Under the pieces are notes generated by a model. It searched no databases and had not been told where the DNA came from. It was given only the letters and a program-made list of their open reading frames with translations. A stretch of DNA of 62,892 nt. Origin: Anaerolineales bacterium (GTDB lineage: Bacteria; Chloroflexota; Anaerolineae; Anaerolineales; UBA6663). Below are positions 1-7,987 of the stretch, one piece after another (position 1 is the first letter of the stretch; the number at the start of each line of letters is the position of its first letter). The position numbers were made by a program, and so were the translations under genes. The stretch is from assembly GCA_020845955.1 (NCBI GenBank), contig JADLEU010000398.1, positions 1-62,892 on the forward strand. The letters are read 5' to 3'.

Positions 1-61
1 AGGTCAGGGGCCAGTGAGTGCGCCGGTCGTCTGGCGCACCCGCCGCAGTTACAGTCTGCGG

Positions 62-1522
62 CTAACCATTCATACGCCACGCTTCGTGGCACACGCCGGT
101 CGCCATCTCGCTCATGGCGATCCCGGCCCCATGTTGCAGGCAGATGCGGCCCAGGGCGATGGCCAGGTGCTTCTGAAAGTCGGTCAGGCCCGTCTCGGAC
201 CGCCCGGGCAGCCGGCGGCCGCGCGAGAGCGGGGTGAAGACCGCCCATTCCCATGCCTCCGGCTTCATGTCGTACTGCGGCACGTTGCGGGACTGCACGA
301 TCTCGGCCAGCTGCGCGACGTAGCGGTTGAGCAGGTCGCTGATGGCCTCGGCGCTGGCATGGGTGGTGAGCCCCCCGGCGCCATCCAGCGTCGTCAGCAG
401 GTTCTCGAAACGCTCCTCGATCTCGACCTTGCGCAGGTGGCGCTTCTTTTCGTCCTCGTTGTCCCGGCTGAAGTCGAACTCCTCCAGCTCACCACTTCGC
501 CGGACCGTGTACTTGCGGACGTTGCCCTTGAGCAGCAGCGTACGCCCGTTCGGGTCGCGCAGCAGGTTGGTGCCCAAGAGACCGCCGCTGACCTGCATAG
601 CGATGTGACCTTTCTTGGGCGTCATGGCCGGCTCGATCACCGGCGGCGCGACCTGCGGGACCAACTCAATCCACTCGCGGCCGGCATCGAGACGGGCGGC
701 GGCTTCGTCGGCTTCGCGGAGCATGTCGTCGTCGGAGACGACCTGGTACTGGAAGCGGAACGGCGCGCCGTGCCGGCCGCGAATAGGCGAGACCGGGATG
801 ACGTACTCGCCGTGGCCGGGCTGCAGGTGCGGCATGCCGGCCAGGACTGGGCGACGCACCTTCTTCCGTGTGCCGTCCGGCTCTTCGACGCTCTCAGTCC
901 AGTCCGCGACACCTTGCCCAGTGGCCCAGGCCTCCATCACCTCTCGCATCGCGTCGCCGGTGGGCGCGCGGTACTCGGTGCGGCGCAGACCGAAGGCCAC
1001 GACCTGCTTGAAGACCGGGTAGTCGTCGTCGGCCAGCTTGAAGCAGCGCAGCTCGCTGTACCAACCAAGCAGGTGACGGGCGATCTTCTCGTTCGCGAGG
1101 CGCCCCTGCGGGATGATGTAGATCAGCACCCCGCCGGGCACGAGGCGCAACGTGGTGTTGACCAGGAAGGTTTCTTCCAGCCGCGTGCCGCCGCCGGTTT
1201 CGGTCTCGCCGTCATACGGCGGATTGAGGAGGCAGAGACTGAACGTCTCGTCGGTCAGCACCGCATACTCGTAGCCGGTGTTGATGACGTGAGTCAGCAC
1301 CTGCCTGGCGTCAGCGGCCCGCAGGTCAGACAGCTCGATGCCGTAAGTCTGGGCGGGTCCGTGGGCGGCGGCAATGGCAGCGAGCGCCTCGCCCTTCCCG
1401 GCGCAAGGATCGAGATACCGCCGCGGGCCGTCGCCGCTGAGTGACAGCCAGGTGATGATGCGGTGCAGGCTGGTCTCGGGCGTTGGGTAGTAGCCCAACT
1501 TCGATTGGCCTTCGATGCGCAT
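62..1522 (-). CDS. DUF6094-type class I SAM-dependent DNA methyltransferase-like protein
   Basis: The product is 486 aa. The N-terminus reads YYPTPETSLHRIITWL, followed by the SAM-binding motif LDPCAGKGEAL (about residues 38-48) and an NPPYD motif (about residues 98-102), which is the catalytic motif IV of N6-adenine methyltransferases. This layout matches proteins I know as DUF6094, common on conjugative elements and often annotated as methyltransferases. The rest is unassigned. The ATG at 1522 follows AAGGAG at a good distance. It is the last gene seen in a leftward operon that starts with the helicase at 7300; the operon may continue beyond the window edge. The target is unknown; a role in protecting element DNA is inference. 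Confidence 0.8.
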   Translation of the reverse strand: MRIEGQSKLGYYPTPETSLHRIITWLSLSGDGPRRYLDPCAGKGEALAAIAAAHGPAQTYGIELSDLRAADARQVLTHVINTGYEYAVLTDETFSLCLLNPPYDGETETGGGTRLEETFLVNTTLRLVPGGVLIYIIPQGRLANEKIARHLLGWYSELRCFKLADDDYPVFKQVVAFGLRRTEYRAPTGDAMREVMEAWATGQGVADWTESVEEPDGTRKKVRRPVLAGMPHLQPGHGEYVIPVSPIRGRHGAPFRFQYQVVSDDDMLREADEAAARLDAGREWIELVPQVAPPVIEPAMTPKKGHIAMQVSGGLLGTNLLRDPNGRTLLLKGNVRKYTVRRSGELEEFDFSRDNEDEKKRHLRKVEIEERFENLLTTLDGAGGLTTHASAEAISDLLNRYVAQLAEIVQSRNVPQYDMKPEAWEWAVFTPLSRGRRLPGRSETGLTDFQKHLAIALGRICLQHGAGIAMSEMATGVCHEAWRMNG

Positions 1523-1544
1523 GGTTTACTCCTTTCATGCGGCC

Positions 1545-1593
1545 GACCGGGAGACGCGGTTCGCTCGCCGGAGCGACACCGCGTCTGCCGGTC
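1545..1593. repeat. 49-nt inverted repeat between minus-strand genes
   Basis: Arms 1545-1560 and 1578-1593 pair over 16 positions with one mismatch, and an inner TCGCTC/GAGCGA pair extends the stem to a GCCG loop. There is no T tract on either side, so this is an mRNA-folding or processing hairpin rather than a clear terminator. It lies just upstream of the methyltransferase gene. Confidence 0.75.
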
Positions 1594-1627
1594 AGTGGGC
1601 GGATAAGTAGTGGTGCCCGTGGTCGAT

Positions 1628-2305
1628 TTAGAGATTCACAGCTGCCGGCACAGACAATTGAGGCACGGGGATCGCGACCCGGCAGTCACCTTCGAGCGTG
1701 ATGCGGCCGTGCTTCACGCCGTCCGAGATGATGTCGGCCCAAGGCGTGTCAGGCTGAATGACGTAGCCTTCCGGCGCCGGACCGCCGGTGACGAGCGGCG
1801 CGGCCCAGCCTTCGGCCAGGGCTTCGGCCAGCAGGTACGGCCCCCAGCCGATGCGGATCGGCAGGTGAGTGCCCTGCTCCAGCATGGCGGCCAGGGCCGT
1901 GGCCGACGCGAGCTGCTGGCTGACGCCCTGGCTGTCGGTCCAGCGCCAGGCGCCGGCAAAGAACGGCTTCTTGCCGAACGTCGCGGCGTCCAGCTTGACC
2001 ATGGCTGGTGCGATCAGGCGCAGGAACTTGGGTCGCGCCCGGCCTGCGATGCGCGGCGCATCCATCGTCTTGCGGAGGTAGCGGCTGTTCAGGCCGCGGG
2101 CGGTGTACGCCTGGCCCGTGTCATCGTCGCGCAGCTTCAAGAACTCGCGCGTGCCGTTGACGAGTGACGCCCAGATGGCGCCGATGACCTTGGGGTGTTG
2201 GGGCGCCAGTTCCAGCCACACAATCGTGTCGCCCTGATCGAGCGGCGCAAGCGCGAAGCTGCGAACGACGGCCGAGACGCTGTTGTTGGTGATACGGATG
2301 GACAT
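1628..2305 (-). CDS. Hypothetical protein, 225 aa
   Basis: I do not recognise this family. The product is soluble, with no signal peptide or membrane segment. It starts MSIRITNNSVSAVVRSF and contains an aromatic stretch around KKPFFAGAWRWTDS near residue 115. The ATG at 2305 is preceded by AAGGAG, and codon use matches its neighbours, so it is a real gene. It belongs to the leftward operon between the zinc-ribbon protein and the methyltransferase. Confidence 0.65.
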   Translation of the reverse strand: MSIRITNNSVSAVVRSFALAPLDQGDTIVWLELAPQHPKVIGAIWASLVNGTREFLKLRDDDTGQAYTARGLNSRYLRKTMDAPRIAGRARPKFLRLIAPAMVKLDAATFGKKPFFAGAWRWTDSQGVSQQLASATALAAMLEQGTHLPIRIGWGPYLLAEALAEGWAAPLVTGGPAPEGYVIQPDTPWADIISDGVKHGRITLEGDCRVAIPVPQLSVPAAVNL

Positions 2306-2317
2306 GGCAGTGACTCC

Positions 2318-2692
2318 TTACCGGATGCCTTCCGGATGGCCGTCGTCGCCGGAGATGAGCGGCAGCCCGCGCAGCAGGCGGTAGGCGTTGGACAACCGCC
2401 GCCAGGTCTTGCGTGGGGAGATGCGCTGCAGGTGATGGGCCATGTAGGCCCGGCCCTTGGTCTCGGTCTGGGTGATGCCGCTGCGGTGGGCCAGCCACGC
2501 CATGCGCGAGCCGAAGACTTCGGCCTCCAGCCCGCAGCATGGGCAGCGCTCGGGCGGGGGCAGGCTGGCCGCGGCCTGACCCCCCTTGGACTGATGGCCG
2601 TCGAAGGGCTTGATGCCGCGTTCTTTTTTCGTCCGCCACGCGCGGCGAGCGGCGTCGCTGCGCAGGGGGTCCTTCTCGATGTCGCTGGACAT
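2318..2692 (-). CDS. Small CxxC-containing hypothetical protein
   Basis: The product is 124 aa. Its N-terminal half is basic (DAARRAWRTKKERG) and is followed by one CPCC motif near residue 50, which could be half of a zinc knuckle. The C-terminal half is rich in Arg and His. The ATG at 2692 has GGAG upstream. Basic composition and a Cys motif suggest nucleic-acid binding, but this is inference. It sits 12 bp before the next gene of the leftward operon. Confidence 0.6.
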   Translation of the reverse strand: MSSDIEKDPLRSDAARRAWRTKKERGIKPFDGHQSKGGQAAASLPPPERCPCCGLEAEVFGSRMAWLAHRSGITQTETKGRAYMAHHLQRISPRKTWRRLSNAYRLLRGLPLISGDDGHPEGIR

Positions 2693-2712
2693 GGGTGGTC
2701 TCCTGGAAAGCG

Positions 2713-2747
2713 AAAAGCGCCGGCAGGGCGGGGGCTCTGCCGGCGCT
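2713..2747 (-). terminator. Rho-independent terminator or attenuator, minus strand
   Basis: An 11-bp perfect stem (2716-2726 with 2737-2747) is followed on the minus strand by TTTT and then CGCTTT. It lies between the genes at 2776-3078 and 2318-2692, so it could lower expression of the distal genes of the leftward operon. Confidence 0.65.
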
Positions 2748-2775
2748 GGACGGAAAGTGACTGAGTTGGGGGACG

Positions 2776-3078
2776 TTACTTGGGGGTGTAGTCGGGGTAG
2801 TACCTGGCCAGGATGGCGCGGGCGGCGGTCTTGAGCGCCTTCTGGTAGGCCTGAACCGCGGCGCGTTCCTTGACTTCGGCGCGGCGCAGCACCAGGCGCA
2901 GGCGGCGCTTCACCGCCCGGTCGCTCTCGCGCCGGATGGCGCGGCGCAGGCTCTCGCAGATGCCCTGCCGGCGCGTCAGTTCCTGGAAGCAGCGGGCCGC
3001 GTGGGTGACGTCGGGCTGCACGGTCGCACGCGGTCGGCGGGGCGGGTCAATCTTGTGGGCACAGGGTGTTTGGTCCAT
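2776..3078 (-). CDS. Small basic hypothetical protein, 100 aa
   Basis: The start is the ATG at 3078, which has GGAG upstream; a much longer frame continues to 3963 but its upstream part is low-complexity Pro/Arg shadow of the neighbouring gene. The product is very rich in Arg (RRAIRRESDRAVKRRLRLVL) and is predicted as one long charged helix, ending ARYYPDYTPK. No family is recognised. Nucleic-acid binding is possible from charge alone. Confidence 0.55.
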   Translation of the reverse strand: MDQTPCAHKIDPPRRPRATVQPDVTHAARCFQELTRRQGICESLRRAIRRESDRAVKRRLRLVLRRAEVKERAAVQAYQKALKTAARAILARYYPDYTPK

Positions 3079-3173
3079 GGCAGTCTCCGGGGATAGGCGC
3101 AGGGGCACGGCCGGGCGGCGTGAGCGGGCCGGTCTGGCGCGTATTCGATGGATTGAACGGTGGGGGAGCGGGG

Positions 3174-3842
3174 CTACTGCGAACCGCTCGAAGGGAGCGG
3201 GTGGGTCAGGCTGGAGACGGTGACGCCGGCCTGGCCGAAGCCTTGGGCCATCAGGTTGCGCGCCCACAGGTTGGCGAACATCCGCAGCTCGCGCATCAGC
3301 GCCATGTGGATCGCGGGCCGGTCGCCCACCATCGTGTGGATCTCGGCGTAGCGGCCGACCGGGTCCTGGGTGATGGACAGCGGCTCGAAGGTCGGCCAGG
3401 TGAAAGTCAATTCGGGGTCCCTGATCGCATCCCCATTGAGCTCGCCATAGTGGGCGACCGAGATTACGTTGCCCTGCCGCTCGATGACCAGCGGCATGAA
3501 GGGCGGGTTCTCGATCCGCAGGTGAAACTCGGTGGCGGTGTTGAAGGATTTGTCCAGGTGGTGCCGGCGCAGGATCTCCAGCACGGCGGTCTGCATCAGG
3601 TTCATGAGTGGCTCCTTTCTCAGGTCCGAAAGACGGCGGACGTAACAGCGGTAGTAGCGACAGCAGCCATCGGGTGGCGCCAGGCGGCGCAGCGGAATGC
3701 TGAGCGCGGCCACGGGCGCGAAGCCCTGGCGGCGCTCTTCCAGGCAGCGCAGCCGGTACTGGCTGGCGGACAGGAACTTGGTGCGGCCCAACGCGTCCGC
3801 CAGGATCACGATGCGGGCTTTCTTCGGATATCCCTGGCGCAT
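3174..3842 (-). CDS. Hypothetical protein, DUF6908-like C-terminal part, with two in-frame starts
   Basis: The open frame codes 222 aa from the ATG at 3842, which follows the previous gene's stop by 2 bp and has GGAGG upstream. An internal ATG at 3605 also has a strong AAGGAG 6 nt upstream and would give a 143-aa protein starting MNLMQTAVLEILRRH. That C-terminal part has the look of the DUF6908 proteins found on mobile elements (recognised with moderate certainty). The first 79 residues, including KKARIVILADALGRTKF and a CCRYYRCY stretch, have no known match. Either the two parts are one protein, or two genes have been joined by loss of a stop codon. The function is unknown. Confidence 0.55.
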   Translation of the reverse strand: MRQGYPKKARIVILADALGRTKFLSASQYRLRCLEERRQGFAPVAALSIPLRRLAPPDGCCRYYRCYVRRLSDLRKEPLMNLMQTAVLEILRRHHLDKSFNTATEFHLRIENPPFMPLVIERQGNVISVAHYGELNGDAIRDPELTFTWPTFEPLSITQDPVGRYAEIHTMVGDRPAIHMALMRELRMFANLWARNLMAQGFGQAGVTVSSLTHPLPSSGSQ

Positions 3843-3844
3843 GG

Positions 3845-4291
3845 TCAGCCTCCGCAGGTTGGCTCGGGCTGCCACTGCTGCTCGCCGGTCTTGATCCAGC
3901 GGGCGCACTCGAAGCGGGCGTTGAGCGGCTGGACGCTGGCCGGCAAGGCGTAGTCGCCCTCACGCACGTCGTAGCCCAGCGACTGCAGATGGGCGCGGAC
4001 GATGTTGCGCAGAACCGGCAGGCCGGCGTAGATCGAGCGGTCGTCGCCGAAGCCGGGGCCGTCGGGCATCCACACGATCACGTGGCCCTCGTAGAGCCAC
4101 ACCAGCTCGCCCTGGGCGTTGACACCCTGCAGGGACAGGCCGACGGACTTGCGCGGGATGGCGGTCTTGCCGTTGGGCAAGAAGCTCTCAACGGCGTTGA
4201 GCCGGACCACGGCAGGCTTGCCGTTCACGGGCGGGATCTCCTGGACGAAGGCGGCCAGGGACGGGACGCGGAGCACACGAGTCGGTTTCAT
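3845..4291 (-). CDS. Hypothetical protein, 148 aa
   Basis: The product is 148 aa and soluble, starting MKPTRVLRVPSLAAFVQEI. The ATG at 4291 has AAAGGAA upstream. Its stop is 2 bp before the next start (TGACCATG), which suggests translational coupling. It contains a mixed beta-like central part (GLSLQGVNAQGELVWLYEGH). I do not recognise the family. Confidence 0.6.
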   Translation of the reverse strand: MKPTRVLRVPSLAAFVQEIPPVNGKPAVVRLNAVESFLPNGKTAIPRKSVGLSLQGVNAQGELVWLYEGHVIVWMPDGPGFGDDRSIYAGLPVLRNIVRAHLQSLGYDVREGDYALPASVQPLNARFECARWIKTGEQQWQPEPTCGG

Positions 4292-4330
4292 GGTGAGGTT
4301 CCTTTCCAGGTTGACTGATGAACGGATGCA

Positions 4331-4915
4331 TTACGACCAAGGGTTGTAACCTTCGGCCCGCCAGCGGCACTGGGTTGCATGCGCCTGCTCGCGCGCCGTG
4401 CGGACGTCGTCCACGGTGACGCCCGGGTAGAGTCGTTCACCGTGGGGTCCGATCGCTGGTGGTATCACCCAGCGTGGCTGGCCATTGAGCGCCTGCCTTG
4501 CGCGCAGGATCGGCCGTAGCCGAGCTTCCCAGTAGTGCAGGGTGCCGCCAGCGCGGCACCTCCAGCCCAGGCCATGGGCGACGAAGTCCAGCGGTGGGTA
4601 GGCGTCGCAGGCACTGCCGCAGATGGGGCAGGCGTCGGGGACGGCGGGCCAGTAGTCATCGGGGTAGTCGGGCGCGCGCTCGCCGCCGGATTCTAGGTAC
4701 TCGCGCACGCGCAGGACCGACGGGCAGGCCGGCCCGAGCGCGCACTGGCAGGTCTTGCGCTTGGTGACGTGATGGAAGCGGGGGCGCACGCCCTGGCCCC
4801 AGTCCACGCGGTAGGCATGCTTGACGACCGTGACCTGCGCCGGTCCCCAGTCGCCCAGACCTGGCAACAGCGGCTGCGCCGGGGCGATAGTGTGATGAAG
4901 CTTGCGGTCTAGCAT
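4331..4915 (-). CDS. Cysteine-rich hypothetical protein (zinc-finger-like)
   Basis: The product is 194 aa. Cysteines occur as CQCALGPAC near residue 56 and CPICGSAC near residue 96, with a later CRAGG; this spacing suggests a zinc ribbon or a SWIM-like finger. The C-terminal half ends with DDVRTAREQAHATQC. It may bind DNA or RNA; the basis is motif only. It lies 9 bp after the preceding gene of the leftward operon. Confidence 0.6.
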   Translation of the reverse strand: MLDRKLHHTIAPAQPLLPGLGDWGPAQVTVVKHAYRVDWGQGVRPRFHHVTKRKTCQCALGPACPSVLRVREYLESGGERAPDYPDDYWPAVPDACPICGSACDAYPPLDFVAHGLGWRCRAGGTLHYWEARLRPILRARQALNGQPRWVIPPAIGPHGERLYPGVTVDDVRTAREQAHATQCRWRAEGYNPWS

Positions 4916-4924
4916 CAGGCCGCC

Positions 4925-5278
4925 TTATTCGAAGCGATTGTCCCAATCGCCGTAGTCGCTGACCGTGCGGTCTTCGTACGCCATCTCCAGGAAGGCATCC
5001 GGCTCGGGGGCCGGCGGGGGCGGCGGCTGAAGGACCTGCTTCACAGCGGCCACGGCCGCGGCGTGCTGCTGGGGGTCCAGGCCCAGGCCGAGCGACCATT
5101 CCGTTTCCTCAACGACGCGGGTCGGGAAGTTGGTTGGCAGCTCTTCGAGCTGCGCGGCGTAGTAGCCCACGGCGTCGAGCGCGACCTCGTACTCCACGTC
5201 ATCCAGCGCCAGGCCGGCCGCGGCCAGCAGCGTATCCAGCATCTGTTGCTCCAGCGAGCGAGCGCGGGTGTAGCTCAT
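4925..5278 (-). CDS. Hypothetical acidic protein, 117 aa
   Basis: The ATG at 5278 follows AGGAG. The product is helical and acidic, with a proline run (PPPPPAPEP) around residues 88-96 and an acidic tail ending GDWDNRFE. No family is recognised. It is the first small gene after the helicase in the leftward operon. Confidence 0.6.
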   Translation of the reverse strand: MSYTRARSLEQQMLDTLLAAAGLALDDVEYEVALDAVGYYAAQLEELPTNFPTRVVEETEWSLGLGLDPQQHAAAVAAVKQVLQPPPPPAPEPDAFLEMAYEDRTVSDYGDWDNRFE

Positions 5279-5317
5279 GACAATCTCCTTTCGTGTCTCG
5301 AAAGCGGCTTAAACGGC

Positions 5318-5353
5318 GACAGCCCCACCGGGCATGTATCCGGTGGGGCTGTC
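5318..5353. repeat. 14-bp perfect inverted repeat downstream of the helicase gene
   Basis: Arms 5318-5331 and 5340-5353 are perfectly complementary around an 8-nt loop. No T tract follows on the minus strand. It separates the helicase gene from the small genes and may stabilise or process the operon mRNA. Confidence 0.8.
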
Positions 5354-5383
5354 ATGTGACTGGGTTATTCAGTTGCCGGGTCG

Positions 5384-7300
5384 TCAGGTTATGGGACCTC
5401 CTTTCGTGCTTGCGCCATTCGGCGGATAGCGGATAACGGCGGACTTCGGGATGGCGCCGAGATAGCGGCTGGGGCGCGGGTAGACGCGCCGGCCGCCCAG
5501 CTCGCGTGACCGGGCGCTGACCAGGTAGAGCAGGTCGCAGGCCCGGCTGAAGGCCACGTGCGCCAGCCGGCGCTCGCCCGCCTCGCCAGCGCCGTCCACC
5601 GCCTTCGCCGCCGGCAGCAGGCCCTCTTCCAGCCCGACCACAAACACGACCTTGAACTGCAGGCCCTTGGCGGCGTGGATGGTCAGGAAGGTCACGCCTT
5701 CGTCGTCCGGGCGCTCCAGGTCGGCCTCGATCTGCGCCTGGATCGCGGCCAGAAACCGGGCGATGTCGGGGTAACCTTCCGCTTCGCGCCGGAGCTCGTG
5801 GATCGAGTTGAGCCGGAGCGAGCCGTCCAGTTCCTCTGCCAGCCAGGCGCGATAGCCGGTGTCCTCGAGGACGCGGTCGATCAGCTCGGCGTGCGGTAGG
5901 TCCCTGGCGATCTTCCGCAGCGACTGCGCCAGGTCCCAAAACTGCTCGAGGGCTTGAACGGCACTGAGCTTTAGACCGACTGCGTCCGGCTCCGACATCG
6001 CTTCGACCAGCCGCGTCCAGGTCAAGTGGTTGTCGCTGCCGCGCAGCAGCCGCAGCGCCACCGGGCCCAGGCCGCGCGGCGGAGTATTGATGACCTGGTC
6101 GAGTGCCGCTTCTTCGCCGGTGGTGGCCAGCGTCAGGTAGGCCAGCACGTCGCGCACCTCGCGCCGGTGATAGAGTCGCTGCCGGCCCGGGAGCACGTAG
6201 GGCACACAGTGGCGCATGAAGGCGTGCTCCAGCAGCGCGCTCTGCCGGTTGGTGCGGAAGAGCACCGCCATCTGGTTCAGCCGCGTGCCGCCCCGTGCCA
6301 GCCGCTGTGCTTCGCCCGCCACGAACGCCGCCTCGTCGTGCTCGCTGGGCAGGCGCACGTCGCGGATCAGCTCGCCCGCGCCGCGCTGGGCGGTCAGGTC
6401 TACGTCCGGGTACTGCCCGGGCCGGAACAGTGCCCCTGCCGCCGCCACGATCTGGTGTGTAGAGCGGAAGTTGTCCTGCAGGCACACGCGGGGCGCGTCG
6501 GGGAAGTCCGTGCGGAACTGGGCTGAGAGGCGCGGGTAGTGGGCGTGGCGCCACTCGTAGATGGACTGCGCCGCCGAGGCCGCCACCAAGACGTTCCGGC
6601 CTGGCCCGGCCATCAGCCGGACCAGCGCGTACTGCCCCAGGCTGGTGTCCTGGAACTCGTCCACCATGAGGAAGCGGTAGCGCTGCTGCAGTTCAGCCAG
6701 CAGGCCGGCATCAGCCCGCAACAGCCGCGAGGCTTCGAGCACCAGGTCGGCGAAGTCTAGGGCGCGGGCCTGGGCCAGGCGCGCCTGGTAGCGCTCGTAC
6801 ACGCGGGCCAGGGCCTGCTGTGCCGGCGAGTCGGGCACGGTGGCGAATGCCTCCGGCCCAAGACCCTGTTCCTTGGTATCCGCCACCAGGCTGGCGACGA
6901 ACGCTGGCGGCCAGACCGTCTCCGGCAGGCGCACGTCAGCCATGGCGCGGCGCAGGACGCGGAACGCGTGATTGGGATCGTAGATTGTTATTGGTTTTTG
7001 CTTGCGGTCGGGCTGGCTGGCCAGGAGGCGGCGGGCGAAGGCGTGGAGGGTGAGGATGGGGAGGTCGTCGGTGTCTTCGTCAAGTAGGCACTGGAGCCGT
7101 TCGCGCAGCTCCAGCGCGGCCCGACGGGTGAAGGTGAGCAGGAGCACCTCGTGGGGCCAGGCGAGGCGCTCTCTCACCAGGCGGGCAAAGCGCGCCAGCA
7201 AGAGCGTGGTCTTGCCGGTTCCGTGCCCGGCCTGGACTTCCAGGGGCCCAGCGACATGCTGCACGACACGCTCGCGGGCCGGGCCATCGGTGGATGGCAC
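5384..7300 (-). CDS. UvrD/Rep-type superfamily 1 DNA helicase
   Basis: The product is 638 aa, a little shorter than UvrD (about 720). Seen motifs: Walker A AGHGTGKT (residues 24-31), motif Ia LLTFTRRAALEL, Walker B MVDEFQDTS (about 210), motif IV-like LQDNFRSTHQI, motif V VTFLTIHAAKGLQFK and motif VI RLAHVAFSRACDLLYL. All helicase motifs are present, so it is probably an active 3'-5' DNA translocase. The GTG start at 7300 has AGGAGG 7 nt upstream. It is the first gene of the leftward operon of unknown genes. Roles in transfer, repair or replication of the element are all possible. Confidence 0.92.
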   Translation of the reverse strand: MPSTDGPARERVVQHVAGPLEVQAGHGTGKTTLLLARFARLVRERLAWPHEVLLLTFTRRAALELRERLQCLLDEDTDDLPILTLHAFARRLLASQPDRKQKPITIYDPNHAFRVLRRAMADVRLPETVWPPAFVASLVADTKEQGLGPEAFATVPDSPAQQALARVYERYQARLAQARALDFADLVLEASRLLRADAGLLAELQQRYRFLMVDEFQDTSLGQYALVRLMAGPGRNVLVAASAAQSIYEWRHAHYPRLSAQFRTDFPDAPRVCLQDNFRSTHQIVAAAGALFRPGQYPDVDLTAQRGAGELIRDVRLPSEHDEAAFVAGEAQRLARGGTRLNQMAVLFRTNRQSALLEHAFMRHCVPYVLPGRQRLYHRREVRDVLAYLTLATTGEEAALDQVINTPPRGLGPVALRLLRGSDNHLTWTRLVEAMSEPDAVGLKLSAVQALEQFWDLAQSLRKIARDLPHAELIDRVLEDTGYRAWLAEELDGSLRLNSIHELRREAEGYPDIARFLAAIQAQIEADLERPDDEGVTFLTIHAAKGLQFKVVFVVGLEEGLLPAAKAVDGAGEAGERRLAHVAFSRACDLLYLVSARSRELGGRRVYPRPSRYLGAIPKSAVIRYPPNGASTKGGPIT

Positions 7301-7920
7301 ACTTCATCACCTCCTTTCTGGGCAACGCAAACAGGCCATCCCGGGCTGGCCTGTAGTCTTGCCTCTGTGCGTCTAGGATGTCACCCCAGTTGAACGAATC
7401 CGCGCGCAAACACTCCTTTGCTACGGCAGTTCACACTGGTGTAATTCTCGCATGGCATCTTCGGACGTCTCGGATCGGCGGGTTGAGGCATGGACCCGAG
7501 TCAACAACAGTGAGTGTGCGTTTGTTCGAGATGTGACTGCTCCGAATGAACGACAGCGCTTAACCCGTGGCTTGTACTGCTCGCTGAGACCAAACGGAAA
7601 GTTGGTGGTGCGAGGTTCACTGCCCAGTCGCAATCAGATAGTTACACGACCAGGACAGCAGGAAGGACAACAAATCAAAAGTGATACGCACAGTAGCATA
7701 CTGCAGCTAGGGATGTCAATGTGGTGCAGGACGCTAAGTAACAGTGGGTCAGCCAATCCCTACTTCTCATCGGGTCAAAATAACTGGTATTGCGCGTTCG
7801 AAATACACGACCCGAGTGCGCCGGTGAGCGTCTATTTCATTGGAGACTTCCTCCCTTTCAAGTCCCCAAGGGGCTCGGGTATTCCGGCTCTGGCGACGCT
7901 TGGTCGTTGCCAGACATTTC
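7301..7920. other. Gap without a supported gene
   Basis: No convincing gene is seen. A 166-codon open frame on the plus strand (7452-7952) lacks a ribosome site and any known motif. A copy of the operator/promoter repeat lies at its right edge and would fire leftward into this gap. Confidence 0.5.
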
Positions 7921-7978
7921 CTTCTTCGACCCGAGAATACAGACACATGTGATGAGGCGTCATCACCACAGGTGATGA
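7921..7978 (-). promoter_or_regulatory. Operator/promoter repeat, copy 1
   Basis: This stretch is about 75-80 percent identical to 11091-11150. It holds the palindrome TGATGA-GGCG-TCATCA (7950-7965) and an overlapping 8-bp inverted repeat (7960-7967 with 7971-7978). On the minus strand a TATTCT -10 (7939-7934) lies 17 bp from TGACGC. It probably binds the LuxR-type regulator encoded at 11235-13886. Nothing recognisable lies downstream in its direction. Confidence 0.5.
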
Positions 7979-7987
7979 TCCACAACG

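Noticed and set aside
14-1444. 476-codon plus-strand open frame
   Set aside because: It is the antisense shadow of the methyltransferase gene; it has no ribosome site and its composition follows the codon positions of the minus-strand gene.
2776-3963. 395-codon reading of the small basic gene
   Set aside because: The part beyond 3078 is Pro/Arg-rich shadow of the neighbouring genes; the ATG at 3078 has its own ribosome site.
7452-7952. 166-codon plus-strand open frame between the helicase and the SDR
   Set aside because: There is no ribosome site, no family motif and a composition like random translation; it overlaps the operator repeat.
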